From the NCBI RefSeq assembly GCF_018691265.1, contig NW_024881313.1, forward strand, positions 10,988,501 to 11,052,500: 64,000 nt of DNA, read 5' to 3'. A program made the translations under genes and the position numbers. The DNA comes from Tyto alba. Taxonomy: Eukaryota > Chordata > Aves > Strigiformes > Tytonidae. The notes under the pieces were generated by a model, which was not told the DNA's origin, ran no database searches, and saw only the letters and a list, made by a program, of their open reading frames with translations. This document shows, one piece after another, positions 11,541 through 21,860 of the stretch; positions within the stretch are counted from its first letter, which is position 1, and each line of letters opens with the position of its first letter.

Positions 11541-14500
11541 AAATTCTCTCACTCTGATGAACTTCTGTTTCAGCTTGAAATAGAAGAAGCAATGTGAATT
11601 ATTTTCCAGATAGAATGGGAGGGTACTTTCATCGACTGGTGCTAAAAGAACCCAAAATGTCCCAACATACATTTACAGGAAAGATGCTCTTACCTTCCGG
11701 GAATACTGAAGAGGGGTTTGAGAAAAAAAGAAATTAATGTTCAGATGGAAACAATTAAGTAATTTTTAAATTGCCTGTTCTTCCCTGCAAGGCAATTTAC
11801 TACTGGACACAACCAATGCATTGAGTCCTGAATCAGAAAGTTACCATAGGGCAGATGATGTGCAGCTAGTTTCTGCAGCAGCTTAATTCTACTACTTTGT
11901 TTGGTGTGTAGCTCTTTATCCAGCCTACAGGTAATACAGGCAATAAGAAAACCTCATTGATTTTTCTGGTCTGTAAGTTGTTGGTAGTTAATTATCTATG
12001 TTATTACTCTGTCCCTGAAGTAGTCATACTTGCTATTTTCCTGCTCAGCCTAATGGTCTCTGTGATTCCTATTCTGAGGGTCTCTGCATTGCAGGAGGTG
12101 GCAGGACACCTCACTTCTGAAGTTGAGGACTCTACAAAACATTTACATTTGGCAGCTGGAGGCTGACTTTTCTGAGTCCTTATGCACACATTTGTGAAGT
12201 CTATGTAACAACAGTCATATTGATATTTACAAGTATCAGGCTGCCAATGTCATGATCACAGCATGTCCATTTCCATATTCCCATATTATTATTGAGCTAC
12301 ATAATTACTGAGCTGCCTATGGTATGGGTTAGAAACTGACTGAAGAGACAGTCCAGAGAAAAGCTAAGCAAAAATATGATTCTTCTTTACATCTCTGTAT
12401 ACCCATCCTGGTACTAATCATTAACAGGACTCTATTTGTGTAAGCCCTAAACATGCTCATCTGTTTACTAGCCTTTGGCAAACTAAGCAGACCTGACACA
12501 AACAACTGAAAAAGAATTCTGCAACAACCCCAGGACATAGCAGTCATTACCGAATGTTAATGCATTGGTGACCTTGCAGTGCATATGTTTACAATCAATA
12601 TTATAAAATGATTCAGTCTTGTTTGCTTTTCCCTTCTTAGTTAAAACCTTTTCACTCTGCTGTGGTTTCAAAACTTCTTACAATAAATTAGTAGATGTGC
12701 TTTTTTTCTCATTTTTTAAAAAGTCATCAAACAGATTTTCTTACAAAATAACCTAGAAAATACAGTCCCAACCAGTTTTTTACACCAGGTGATCTGAGTT
12801 CTTGGCTAAGACCAGCAACATACCACAAACCAAACCATCACACAGAAGTGAATAAGCAGAAAGGAAACTTGCTTTAATTTGCACTTTATTCATGAGTTGT
12901 TTAGCTGTAAGAACTTCTAGAAAATCCTCACTTACTACCTTTTAGCCCTCACATAGATGTGAATAGCGCAATGTTAAGGGCAAACAGAATAAGAGTTACT
13001 GGTAGGAAGAATAAGCAGGTGGTTCTGCCTCAGGAAGATAACATCAGGCTATAGTAAGGGTTAAGGTTCGTATACTAAGGACTGATGAGCTATGCTTATT
13101 GCTGAATCCTGAAAGCTCCATGGGTTTATGTTGAGGAATGCTATCAAGGGGTTTTTTACAAATTTTCTGATCAATTTCTATTAACGTATGTTTAGGATCA
13201 AGATTATACTTCAGCATGGCAGGACCCGAAAAGCTACATATGTTGCTGGATCATGTAAACCATTAAAGCCAATATCAGTAAATACCTATTGTATCTAAGG
13301 CATATAACATGTACTTGTGCCCTATAGTTTTTCCTAGACTATGTTGATCGGCAGCAAGAAAAAAAAATGATCCACTTGTTCATAATCCGTCCCAAGTCTA
13401 CATTTCAGAAAATTATTATAAAGAAAACATCAACGTATCCATCCAACTGGGATTACATGTTAGATAAACACCACAGAAAATAGGTCTTCACAGATACATT
13501 ACAGAGATGTCTGAGAAGACATCTTAATGGAAATGGTGAGGAGGGTGTTTTTTCATTTGTTTGGTTGTTTTTTAACTGTAAAAAGGACAACTTTCTAAGA
13601 TGACAGAATACTTTATTCATGTAAACTCTAGATGGTTTGTTTACTCAAAGGAGGAAGGCGGGGGTGGGAGGTGGGGATATTCAGATCAGGATTGACAATT
13701 TGTTTCTTTTTTTTTAAATAACTGCACCAATTTACTAGTTCATTCTAGTGCAATTCCACTGACATCAATGCACCTATTCTTGAATAGTAAGGTGCCATCC
13801 AGGTTATAAAATACTCTCAACTCTCCTATATATGAAGGAATGATTTATTGAGTTATGCTGAAAAATGAAATAACCACAGTGATACAAGTACTACAGAAAT
13901 AACGGGAAAGTGTATTACAGAGAACCCCCATGTGGTCATTTGCTGTGGTTTATTAGTTTGGACTTATTACCTAGGTGGGATAATTCTCTCAGATTCACAT
14001 GAATGTCTTTGTCTCCTGTTTCTCTGTTTTCTTGGTCTCAGGTAGGCTTCTTAGCTCAAGTGCAACCCCAGACTTCTGGGCCCAGTTTCCTGTATCCAAA
14101 CTAATATATTCTCCTGACATCTGGAGTATTAAAAGGTAATGTACTGATAACTACAGCATACTGATAAATCCATGTTAAATCCAAACAGTGTTCACATGGA
14201 GCAACACAGGGGTGTCCCCACACCCTCCACAGCATTTCTGACCTGGATAGCATGGTTCAGAAATGCTCAAGCTGCTAACTTAGACCTAATTGGACTTGCT
14301 AAGCTTCAGGTTTGTGCTGTGCAATATTACATAAGCTGCTTTTGGATTTGTTGGTCCTGGGAAAAACATAGACACTTTTGTGAAGGACTATACCTAAATT
14401 AATAAGCCTACCTAAACTTAACCTATCTCTGTCTGGAGCCAGCTTGTTTTTTTCTGCATTTACAATTAATCTAGGTCTCATTTAAGCAGCTCACGCATAA

Positions 14501-16906
14501 TGGAGATTATATATTACATACTGTCATATGTTATATGAGGGTATCCAGGCACTAAAAGAATTGGCACTGTGTGAGATTTTATATAACCTAGGAGATTTTA
14601 TTAAAATATAATTTTACTGGACTGGGATTCAAGTGGACAACAAGTTCACTTCTGGCATGGTCTTACAATTGAAAAATTGCAGCACTGAGTAAAACAGATT
14701 ACATTTAGCTATTATTTTCAGAGGTGACAAAATTGCTTTACTTCATATTGACAATCCTTTACATAGAAATCCTTTACATTGTCTGTCTCTCTTTGGGATA
14801 CAGTCTCTCACTATGTGTATGCAAAAATTATTATCTTGAAGGATGTTTATACTGCACAGAAGACCTATTCCTTCACTCATATACATTAGTACACTGAGAC
14901 AGAAAGCTGAGAAACACTAAAAGGAAAAGAAAGATTATTAATGTATTCTAGACTTTACAGTGCTGTTCCCTCCACAAAAGATGCATTTCTAATACCAAAG
15001 GGTAAATGTTTCATTTTAAATGGTTCCTGATCTCAAGTCATCAGTTAGATATACAGTCACAACTTCACCTGAAGTGCCTGAGCAGTGCACATGTGTGTTT
15101 TGCTCTGAATTCAGGTCATTTGCTACTTTTCCAGCTCTGCCTTATGCTGAAAACCAAGTTTGAGAATTTATACCAAACAACAGAAATCGACATTTCCCCC
15201 ATTTTCTTGACTTGCCTTATCAATATGAAAACAAAGATCAAACAAATATTTCAGACTCTTCTCTCCAAGAGATTATTTGGCTCACCTGGCCAAATGGGTT
15301 TATATAACAAGACTTTGCAGTACATGATAGTGACTTATTTTCTTTGGAAAGAGGATATGAAAAAGCATTTTAAAAAAGAGATGAGGTTAAGATCTTTTTA
15401 TTCAAGTAAATATTGAACACATTCCTAAGAATAGCCCTTCAGATCTGGAATAGGTTCAAGAACAATTACTTAACAGTCTGAAGAACAAATAACTAAGATT
15501 TGATTTTGTAAGGAAAATGTCAAGAGGCAGATTGGACTTTAATCATAGGATAGCAAATGCTTTGGGGTTTTTTGGTTTTAGTGTTTTCTGGTAGAGGGAG
15601 AAATATGGGTAGTGAAGAATACTCAGCAGAAGTTAAATAAAACCAGAAGTGATACCAGTTACTCAGATACTCTGATTTGTTTGTGTTTCTATAAAAACAG
15701 TAATTAAAGAGGAGCCCAAACCAAAATTCTTGTTCAGAGTAACACAGAGACAAAGGAACACCAAATCCTGAGATTCTCAGTGGAATTCAGAAACCACACT
15801 TCTAATGAGTGCAAGGGAAATTTTGTTCCAGAATTCTTTTGGTCTTTGCTTTCAGACAAAATGCAACTCCTGATCTAAATTTCACTGCTGTCTGAAAGAC
15901 CTGGACAACATATTGAATACTGGACAGATTACTGGACTCAGATTCCAGCTCTGCAGTCCAACTCTGTCTTTAAAACAAAAGAAGGAAACCAAATATGCAA
16001 GCACACCAGTGTACAACAGTATGTTCCTACTAGAAAACAAAGTATACTTCCACAAAAATGATCTGTCACATGTTTTGCATCTCTCCATTCTCAAAATCCT
16101 AACATGTACTTTTTCCAACTTACATTTTTGCCTCCCTTATCACCACATCCCAGTTTCTCCTGTAGCAAGTACACACAGTCAACAAGACCAAACAGCATTA
16201 AATAGCAATGTCTAAACAGTATCTGATGAATACAATGGCATGCGCTGGCACAGTTCAGCATACAAATCCAACAACATCTCATCCAATATGTGTGTCTATA
16301 AGTGTCCTTTCAATCAGTGAGTTTAGATAGTTAATACTAAGATCACTCATACAGTACATGTAATATCTTTATTCCAGCCACAACCTAAACAAAATACCTG
16401 AAACAAAAAATACAGTTAATCTCTCCCTTCTCTTTAGTCAGTACAGGGACTACTCAGCTCTAGTTCATGCTGCTCTTTCAGTGATTATCAGAGAGGAAGA
16501 ACTAAGGGAGCTCAAGTCAGACTACACAGCTTGAGTATTTCATCATGTTCCAAAACGGAACGGAAGTGCTTTCCAAGCTGCTGAAAGAAACAGGGGTCTA
16601 CATGTTATAGGTCTACCTGGATACCCTCAGCCTTCTCTATAGTCTAGCTTCTTGGCCTCCTCACTCACAAGTCTCCTGTGAACATGAGTGTCTAACTCAG
16701 AGGATATGAGTTCTGCAAAGCTACAAGGCTTTTATAGACAGATGTGGCTAGAGTGAATACCTTATGCCTCCTGAAAAATCTTCCTTTGGCAGAGAAAGGG
16801 GCTGGCCTGTCTCCACAGTCATTAGTCTCCACTACAGTGGGATAAGAGGCACACAAACCAGGTGGACTGTACGGTTAGCATGGATGCTTTCACTAAGAAT
16901 GAGTAG
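11541..16906. other. AT-rich non-coding DNA, no gene recognised
   Basis: No gene or mobile element was recognised. It contains a G-rich patch at 13651-13676 and a 12-bp direct repeat (AATCCTTTACAT) near 14753-14780. The longest frame is 136 codons on the plus strand (15006-15416); it is rich in Leu, Phe, Lys and Ser with no motif, so I read it as a chance frame. Confidence 0.55.
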
Positions 16907-16911
16907 CTGGT
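16907..16911. repeat. target-site duplication, left copy (CTGGT)
   Basis: CTGGT sits directly before the TG end of the LTR at 16912 and is repeated exactly at 17396-17400 directly after the CA end. Five base pairs is the duplication length expected of ERVL-type integrases. Confidence 0.8.
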
Positions 16912-17035
16912 TGTCATCATTTGAGCCTGGTCAGCAGCTAAATGCCCCACAACCGCTCACCCACCCTCCCCCCACTTGGGAATGGGGAGGGAATCCGAGG
17001 AGCAAAGGGAGACTCGCGGGTGGAGATAAAAACAG

Positions 17036-17041
17036 TTTAAT
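17036..17041 (-). promoter_or_regulatory. LTR poly-A signal ATTAAA
   Basis: On the minus strand ATTAAA lies about 160-170 bp downstream of the TATA box, the expected place for the LTR polyadenylation signal at the end of the R region. Confidence 0.6.
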
Positions 17042-17200
17042 AACAGTAACAGAACAATACGCTGACAGCAGTAACAGCAGGTAATGTACAATACAGCTGC
17101 TCACCTCCCACCGACACCCACCTGCTCCCGCTGGTGATCCCAAACACAGAGGCCCCACAGCCACACTCCCAGAAGTGAGAGCCCCTCCCAGCCCACTGCT

Positions 17201-17230
17201 GCCTTTATATAGTGAGCACAGTGTCACGTG
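17201..17230 (-). promoter_or_regulatory. LTR core promoter: E-box and TATA box
   Basis: On the minus strand CTATATAAAGGC (17201-17212) is a strong TATA box. CACGTG (17225-17230, within the palindrome TCACGTGA) lies 12 bp upstream of it, and a CCAAT/ATTGG motif sits near 17244-17251. This order is that of an LTR U3 promoter. CACGTG is a site bound by USF/MYC-type bHLH factors; whether it is active here is inference. Confidence 0.65.
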
Positions 17231-17395
17231 ACATGGACTATCGGCCAATCGGGGCCCAGCCCTCCAGCTGTGCTCCCCCCGCCCCCGCACACAGGTGAGG
17301 GCACTGGGACCTGGGGAGCCCCTGGGGTCTCAGGGGGCTGCAGCTCCTCCCGCTGCCAGACCAACGGGAGCTCTAGGCCAGCCCCAACCAGGACA

Positions 17396-17400
17396 CTGGT
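17396..17400. repeat. target-site duplication, right copy (CTGGT)
   Basis: Exact copy of the 5 bp at 16907-16911, bracketing the solo LTR. Confidence 0.8.
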
Positions 17401-18351
17401 GCCCAGCACATGTTTTTTCTAGAAGTAAAGTACATCTCTAAGGTGATACTTCTAAGAGCAACAGAGCAGCAACAGAAACACCATGGTGAGAGATCCCAGA
17501 AGCAGAAAAGGTCTCTTCAGTACTTTAGGTGTCAAAATCAAATACAATTATTTGCAGGTATCTTGACTCAAAGATTCAGAATAGAAGCAGCACTGTGTTT
17601 TTATATGATCTTTAAATAAAACTGTGATTCATTAGTGGTGTTTGAAGATAGGAAAGTTGGTAAACACATGCAAGTCTTATCAAGTGAGTTGTAATCTAAA
17701 GCAAGTGAGAAATCCTCTACCACTTCATTGGTCACAGAGAGGGCCTGAAGAAGATAATTTTTAATCACAGCAGGTCCTAAACCAAAATGCTTCCCTTAAA
17801 GTTAATTTCCTCAAAGCCATACCAAAGCATAGAACAAATGAAGGATATTCATCTAAAGATTTCACTCCAGGTCTTAAAGTGTTTTATTGCAGGCATATAT
17901 GTCTGTAGATGGTGATGGATTCACTAAATCCAGCTGTCATTTATTCTTTTGTTATTTGTTAATACACTTTAAAAAACAGCCCAGCTTGTCTCTTGAAAAG
18001 TTATAGTCTGTCACTGTGATGTGATTTCTCTTTGAAGCAGATTTGTAAAAGCACCATGCTGGTGGACCTAAACTTAAATTATGATGTTGAACATTCAGCT
18101 AGTCCAATTGGTCTTGGACTTCTGCTGAAATAATTTCCAAAACCCTACAAATATTTAAACACAGTTGCACATTTGCACATTCTTAGTCTCTCAACTGGAT
18201 GAACCAGTTCCCTAGTAAATTAATAGTAGCTTTCCCATTCAATTCAGTGGACTCTGGATCAGACCACAAAGAACATGACTAAACCATTCCATGAAGACAC
18301 TTGTTAAAAGGCCAGAGCACAGCAAGAGACAAGATGCACTAAGCAGAAGGG

Positions 18352-18384
<33 letters not shown>

Positions 18385-19094
18385 GGAAAGAAAGAAAAAA
18401 GAGAAGCTATTAAAGTAAAAATTACAGGAAAAGCTAGAAATAATAATAGCACAATCCATTGCTAAATTCCAGTTGCATAGGCTTGAAGAAAATGGCTTGG
18501 AATCATATAAATTAGATTTAAACCTTTTAAGATATTCTGCAGTGAAACAAACCCACTTCTTTCTCATGACATTACAACTTACTTGAACATACTGTTTATT
18601 TTTCCTTTGCTAAATAGGTCATATCCAGCTGTGTTTCCTTCCATCCATTCAGAAGAGTTGGATCCTCAGCTGGGTTAATAACTATACCAATACAGATGTT
18701 AACAGAACTAGGTGAGCTGAGTATCTGGCCTATCAACTATTTCCTGTAAAAGTTGAAGACAGAATGACAGGAGCTGTTTCTTTTTCCCATATTCAGAAAC
18801 ATAAGATTTTGAAAGCATGTGTTTTCTGAGAGAGCAGTACATTGCGTCCTCATTCAGACAGATGAAATTATATTCTAGCATAACTACTACCACTTTTGGT
18901 TTTAAGCTCAGAAAATCCAAAGAAAGGTTATAAGCTAGTTTAGGTAAAACATTAATTGCTTCCATATGGCTCTGAGATACAATAAACACACTTCATGCAT
19001 GGAACAGCATTTACCACAGGAATAATAAAACATGAAATAATATTTACTATATAAACATAATTCAGTACTATTAATTACAAGATATATTATGCAC
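17401..19094. other. AT-rich DNA between the two LTRs
   Basis: It contains a 30-A run (18352-18381) followed by a G/A-rich patch, and otherwise nothing recognisable. It shows no gag, protease, reverse transcriptase or integrase sequence, so the two LTRs are not the ends of one provirus. Confidence 0.6.
18352..18381. repeat. poly-A tract (30 A)
   Basis: An uninterrupted 30-A run followed by GGGGGAAAGAAAG. The longest homopolymer of A in the window. No retrocopied gene was recognised upstream. Confidence 0.9.
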
Positions 19095-19282
19095 TGTCGT
19101 GGTTTGGGCCTGGTTGGCAGCCAACCACCACACAGCCACTCTCTCTCCCTTCCCTTCCGGCAATAAGAAGGGACAGAGAGCCAGGCTTGGGGTTCGAGAT
19201 AGGACTGGGATGGGGAAAAAAAAACCCTTCATGGTCACAAGCAAAAGGCAGACTCATTAGGGGAAGAAAAAAAGAACAAACA

Positions 19283-19288
19283 TTTATT
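19283..19288 (-). promoter_or_regulatory. LTR poly-A signal AATAAA
   Basis: TTTATT on the plus strand, AATAAA on the minus strand, about 190 bp before the 3' end of the long LTR. Confidence 0.6.
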
Positions 19289-19839
19289 ACAGATACTAAC
19301 AATACATAACAGAGTAGGACAGTGAGAAGCATTGCCACATCTTGAGAACACCTTCCCCCACCCCTCCCTTCTTCTTGGGCTCAGCTCTGCTCCCGATATC
19401 TCTACCTCCTCCCCCAGTGGCGCAGGGGCAGGGAATGAGGGGTGCAGTCAGTGCTGCCACTTCCTTTATCTAATGTGAGGGGAGTTTCTGGAATTTCTTC
19501 CCCCTGCTCCACTGAGGTCCCCCTCTCACAGGGGACAGTCCTCCACAAACTTTCTCCAGCATGAATTCCTCCCATGGGCCACAGCGTTCCCCACACTGCT
19601 CCGTCATGGGTCACTAACTTCCTCCAACTGGATTCTCTCCCACAGCTGCAGCCCTTCCCGAGCTGCTCCGGCGTGGGACTCCCCCGCATGCTGCAATCCT
19701 CCCAGTGCTGAATTACAGCAGCGGGGCTACCTTTTCCCATGAGACCCCAGCCTTCTTCGGGCACAGAACCTCGATCATTCAGGCGGAAGCCACAGGCCAT
19801 AAATCAATGTCTGCTCCACCGTAGATCTCCATGGGTGGC

Positions 19840-19878
19840 GGGGGGGGGGGGGGGGGGGGGGGGGTGTGTGTGTGTGTG
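19840..19878. repeat. 25-G run followed by (TG)7
   Basis: Twenty-five consecutive G (19840-19864) run into seven TG units (19865-19878). In related LTRs this place reads as a short GGGCTGCAGGGGG-like stretch, so the G run is an expansion inside the LTR. The exact length may be unreliable because sequencing and assembly of such runs is error-prone. Confidence 0.9.
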
Positions 19879-20024
19879 CCCTGCCATCTCACCACAGGAT
19901 ACAGGGGGTGTCTGCTCTGGCACCTCCCCCCTCCTTTCTTCCTCCGTTCCTCCACTGACCTTGGTGTTCACGCAGCTACAGCAACTCCTCCTCACAAGTC
20001 CCACTGCCCGTCACCACGTCCCTT

Positions 20025-20059
20025 CTTAAATACGTTATCGCAGAGGCGCAGCTGATTGG
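20025..20059 (-). promoter_or_regulatory. LTR core promoter: CCAAT box and TATA-like box
   Basis: On the minus strand CCAATC (20054-20059) precedes TATTTAAG (20025-20032) by 21 bp. The box spacing and the surrounding text fit the U3 promoter of avian ERVL LTRs. Confidence 0.6.
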
Positions 20060-21231
20060 CTCAGTTTTCCAAACAGAAGTGGAGCTGACTTGGAGCTGGG
20101 GGAGCTTCAAGAAGCTTCTCACAGGGGGCCGCCCCGATAGCCCCCTCCCCTGCCACCAAAAAACTCCACCACTCACTCAACCCAGGACATAAAACACAAA
20201 ATCAAGTTTTATTACATGAAATTACTTTTGAAATATCAGATATTTAAACATTAGTAAAGTGAGTAATCAAGAAAGCAAAATTATTTTTTCTTGTCTGTAT
20301 TAAAATAAAGAACTTTTATTTTCATGACCACAAGTTATTTCAGGGGTCTGCCTCATTTATTGTACTGATGAACTTTGTTTAGCTGGGCAGCTATCCAATA
20401 TTTTGTTTACACTTGGTTTTGCAAACTTGGTTTATAGCCCACAATTCAAACACTCTTATGAAGTCAGAGCTACTAATTTCAGTGAGTACTTTTCTGTTAT
20501 TACAATGTGAATATTTCACAAGGAAGGTAAAGGGATATTATACCCATAAAAATAATAACAACAACAAATATTCATATTTGCAACTGAGTGCAAAACCACT
20601 AGTACTTAGGATAATTCAGGAAGCCCACTTTAGTATATGTGTAGCCTAATTTTTTTGAGAATACAACATATTTTGTGATCTATATAATCAAAATTCTGAA
20701 AAACTAAGTAAACTGAAATTCATGTCCCTTCTTCAAAGCAAAGTAGCATAATTTGACAACTAATCAGTTCTTTAAAAGAAAATTGAACAAAAGTCTGTTA
20801 GCAAACCACAGTTAATGAACAATATTTTTTTTTTTGTGAAATAGAGAAGCAGAAAAGCACATTTTAAACCTCAAGTCTGTCTATTCTTTAATTGAATAAA
20901 AGAGCTTCTTACAGTAGAAAATGCTAAAAATGCTTTAAATGTGGGAACTTCACTGCTCTAACTGTGGGCATCTGTGCTGTTTATAATGATGGAAAATATC
21001 CAGGTATTCTTTGGATTAAACATTAGAGCACTTTAAAGTTCATTTATGATAATCGACTGAGAAAGTCTGTGTTTCCCACTAGCACAAGAAACTAATGCAG
21101 ACCACAATCTTTTACTTGAGGAACAAAGCATCAGTTTGTATTATATTTAAGTTAAAAGTATCCCTGGAGATGGCTATAGTCACATGAAGCAAGTCAGCTG
21201 AAAGAAATGGTAGTAGGCTTTATAAACTACC

Positions 21232-21255
21232 TTTTTTTTTTTTTTTTTTTTTTTT
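21232..21255. repeat. poly-T tract (24 T)
   Basis: An uninterrupted run of T followed by five C. Confidence 0.9.
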
Positions 21256-21843
21256 CCCCCGTCATGGGAATATGAAGTAATATTTCTGAAGCAGAAAGAA
21301 ACCTTAACGTTTACTATGCTATAAGGAAATATAAGGAAATGTTGGCAACACCCAAGTCCCTTGTTGGAGTAAATGTTACTTGAGCTTTCTGGCAGAATAC
21401 TTCAGTGGGTGCTATATTTCATGCAGCTGTTTCTCCTGTGAAATAACATATTAACACTAACATTTTTACTATTTCTTTTCAAAGATGAGTCAAGATCTCC
21501 ACCATCCTTTGATGCATTCAGAGTTATAACTGCTCACTTGAATAAGAAAAAGCTAATGTCACTTTTTTTTTTAAAAAAACTGCTTTCCAGTCATAAAAAT
21601 AGTAAAGCAGATAAGATGAATAAGGAAGAACAGAATAAAGTAGGTGGATTTGTTACCCTCTCATTTGAAAACACAGTGATCGAGCCAGGGAGCTAATTTG
21701 TCACTGAAATCATTAATTAAGGATGTAAAAATCACCCAAAGACTTCCCTACTAGCACAATTTAGACTTCAAATTTGCATGTTTTGTTACAAACATTATTC
21801 ATGTCAAAACTCCTATTTCTTAAATTCCAACCTAAACTTCTGA

Positions 21844-21860
21844 TTTTTTTTTTTTTTTTT
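21844..21860. repeat. poly-T tract (17 T)
   Basis: An uninterrupted run of T. Confidence 0.9.

Larger units (their letters stand above)
16912..17395 (-). mobile_element. solo LTR of an endogenous retrovirus, ERVL type, 484 bp
   Basis: Read on the minus strand the element starts TGTCCTGGTTGGGGCTGG and ends CAAATGATGACA, so it has the TG...CA ends of a retroviral LTR. A perfect 5-bp duplication (CTGGT) flanks it. It carries a CCAAT-like box, an E-box, a TATA box and, downstream, an ATTAAA poly-A signal in a stretch reading ATTAAACTGTTTTTATCTCC, which I know from common avian ERVL LTRs. It is clearly more GC-rich than its surroundings. No internal retroviral genes or second matching LTR are present, so it is a solo LTR left by LTR-LTR recombination. 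The exact family name cannot be fixed without a repeat library. Confidence 0.87.
19095..20189 (-). mobile_element. solo LTR of an endogenous retrovirus, long ERVL type, about 1.1 kb
   Basis: On the minus strand it begins TGTCCTGGGTTGAGTGAG and ends GGCCCAAACCACGACA. It is GC-rich in an AT-rich setting and holds a CCAAT box, a TATA-like TATTTAAG and an AATAAA signal in LTR order. Plus-strand phrases such as CTGCTCC...GTGGG...CATGGG recur through 19490-19840; these degenerate internal units, together with the stretch ending CTTAAATACGTTATCGCAGA, match long avian ERVL LTRs that I know. No clear target duplication is visible (TGCAC before, TAAAA after). It is a different family from the 484-bp LTR nearby and has no internal retroviral genes. 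Confidence 0.85.

Noticed and set aside
11400..11672. Frame encoding runs of Gly and Val
   Set aside because: Direct product of the C/(ACC)/C simple repeat read on the minus strand.
15006..15416. 136-codon plus-strand open frame
   Set aside because: No domain, motif or family resemblance; AT-rich composition and residue bias typical of chance frames; no promoter or splice context seen.
18352..18381. 30-A run as the tail of a processed pseudogene
   Set aside because: No recognisable retrocopied transcript or poly-A signal upstream, and no target duplication found.
19190..19205. GGTTCGAGAT-like word resembling a tRNA B box
   Set aside because: It lies inside the LTR, no A box at the right spacing and no cloverleaf could be drawn.
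19739..20055. Overlapping frames on both strands inside the long LTR
   Set aside because: The poly-G and TG repeat plus GC-rich LTR text keep frames open; the region is an LTR, not a gene.
16912..20189. One provirus with two LTRs
   Set aside because: The LTRs differ in family and length, and the 1.7 kb between them holds no retroviral genes.
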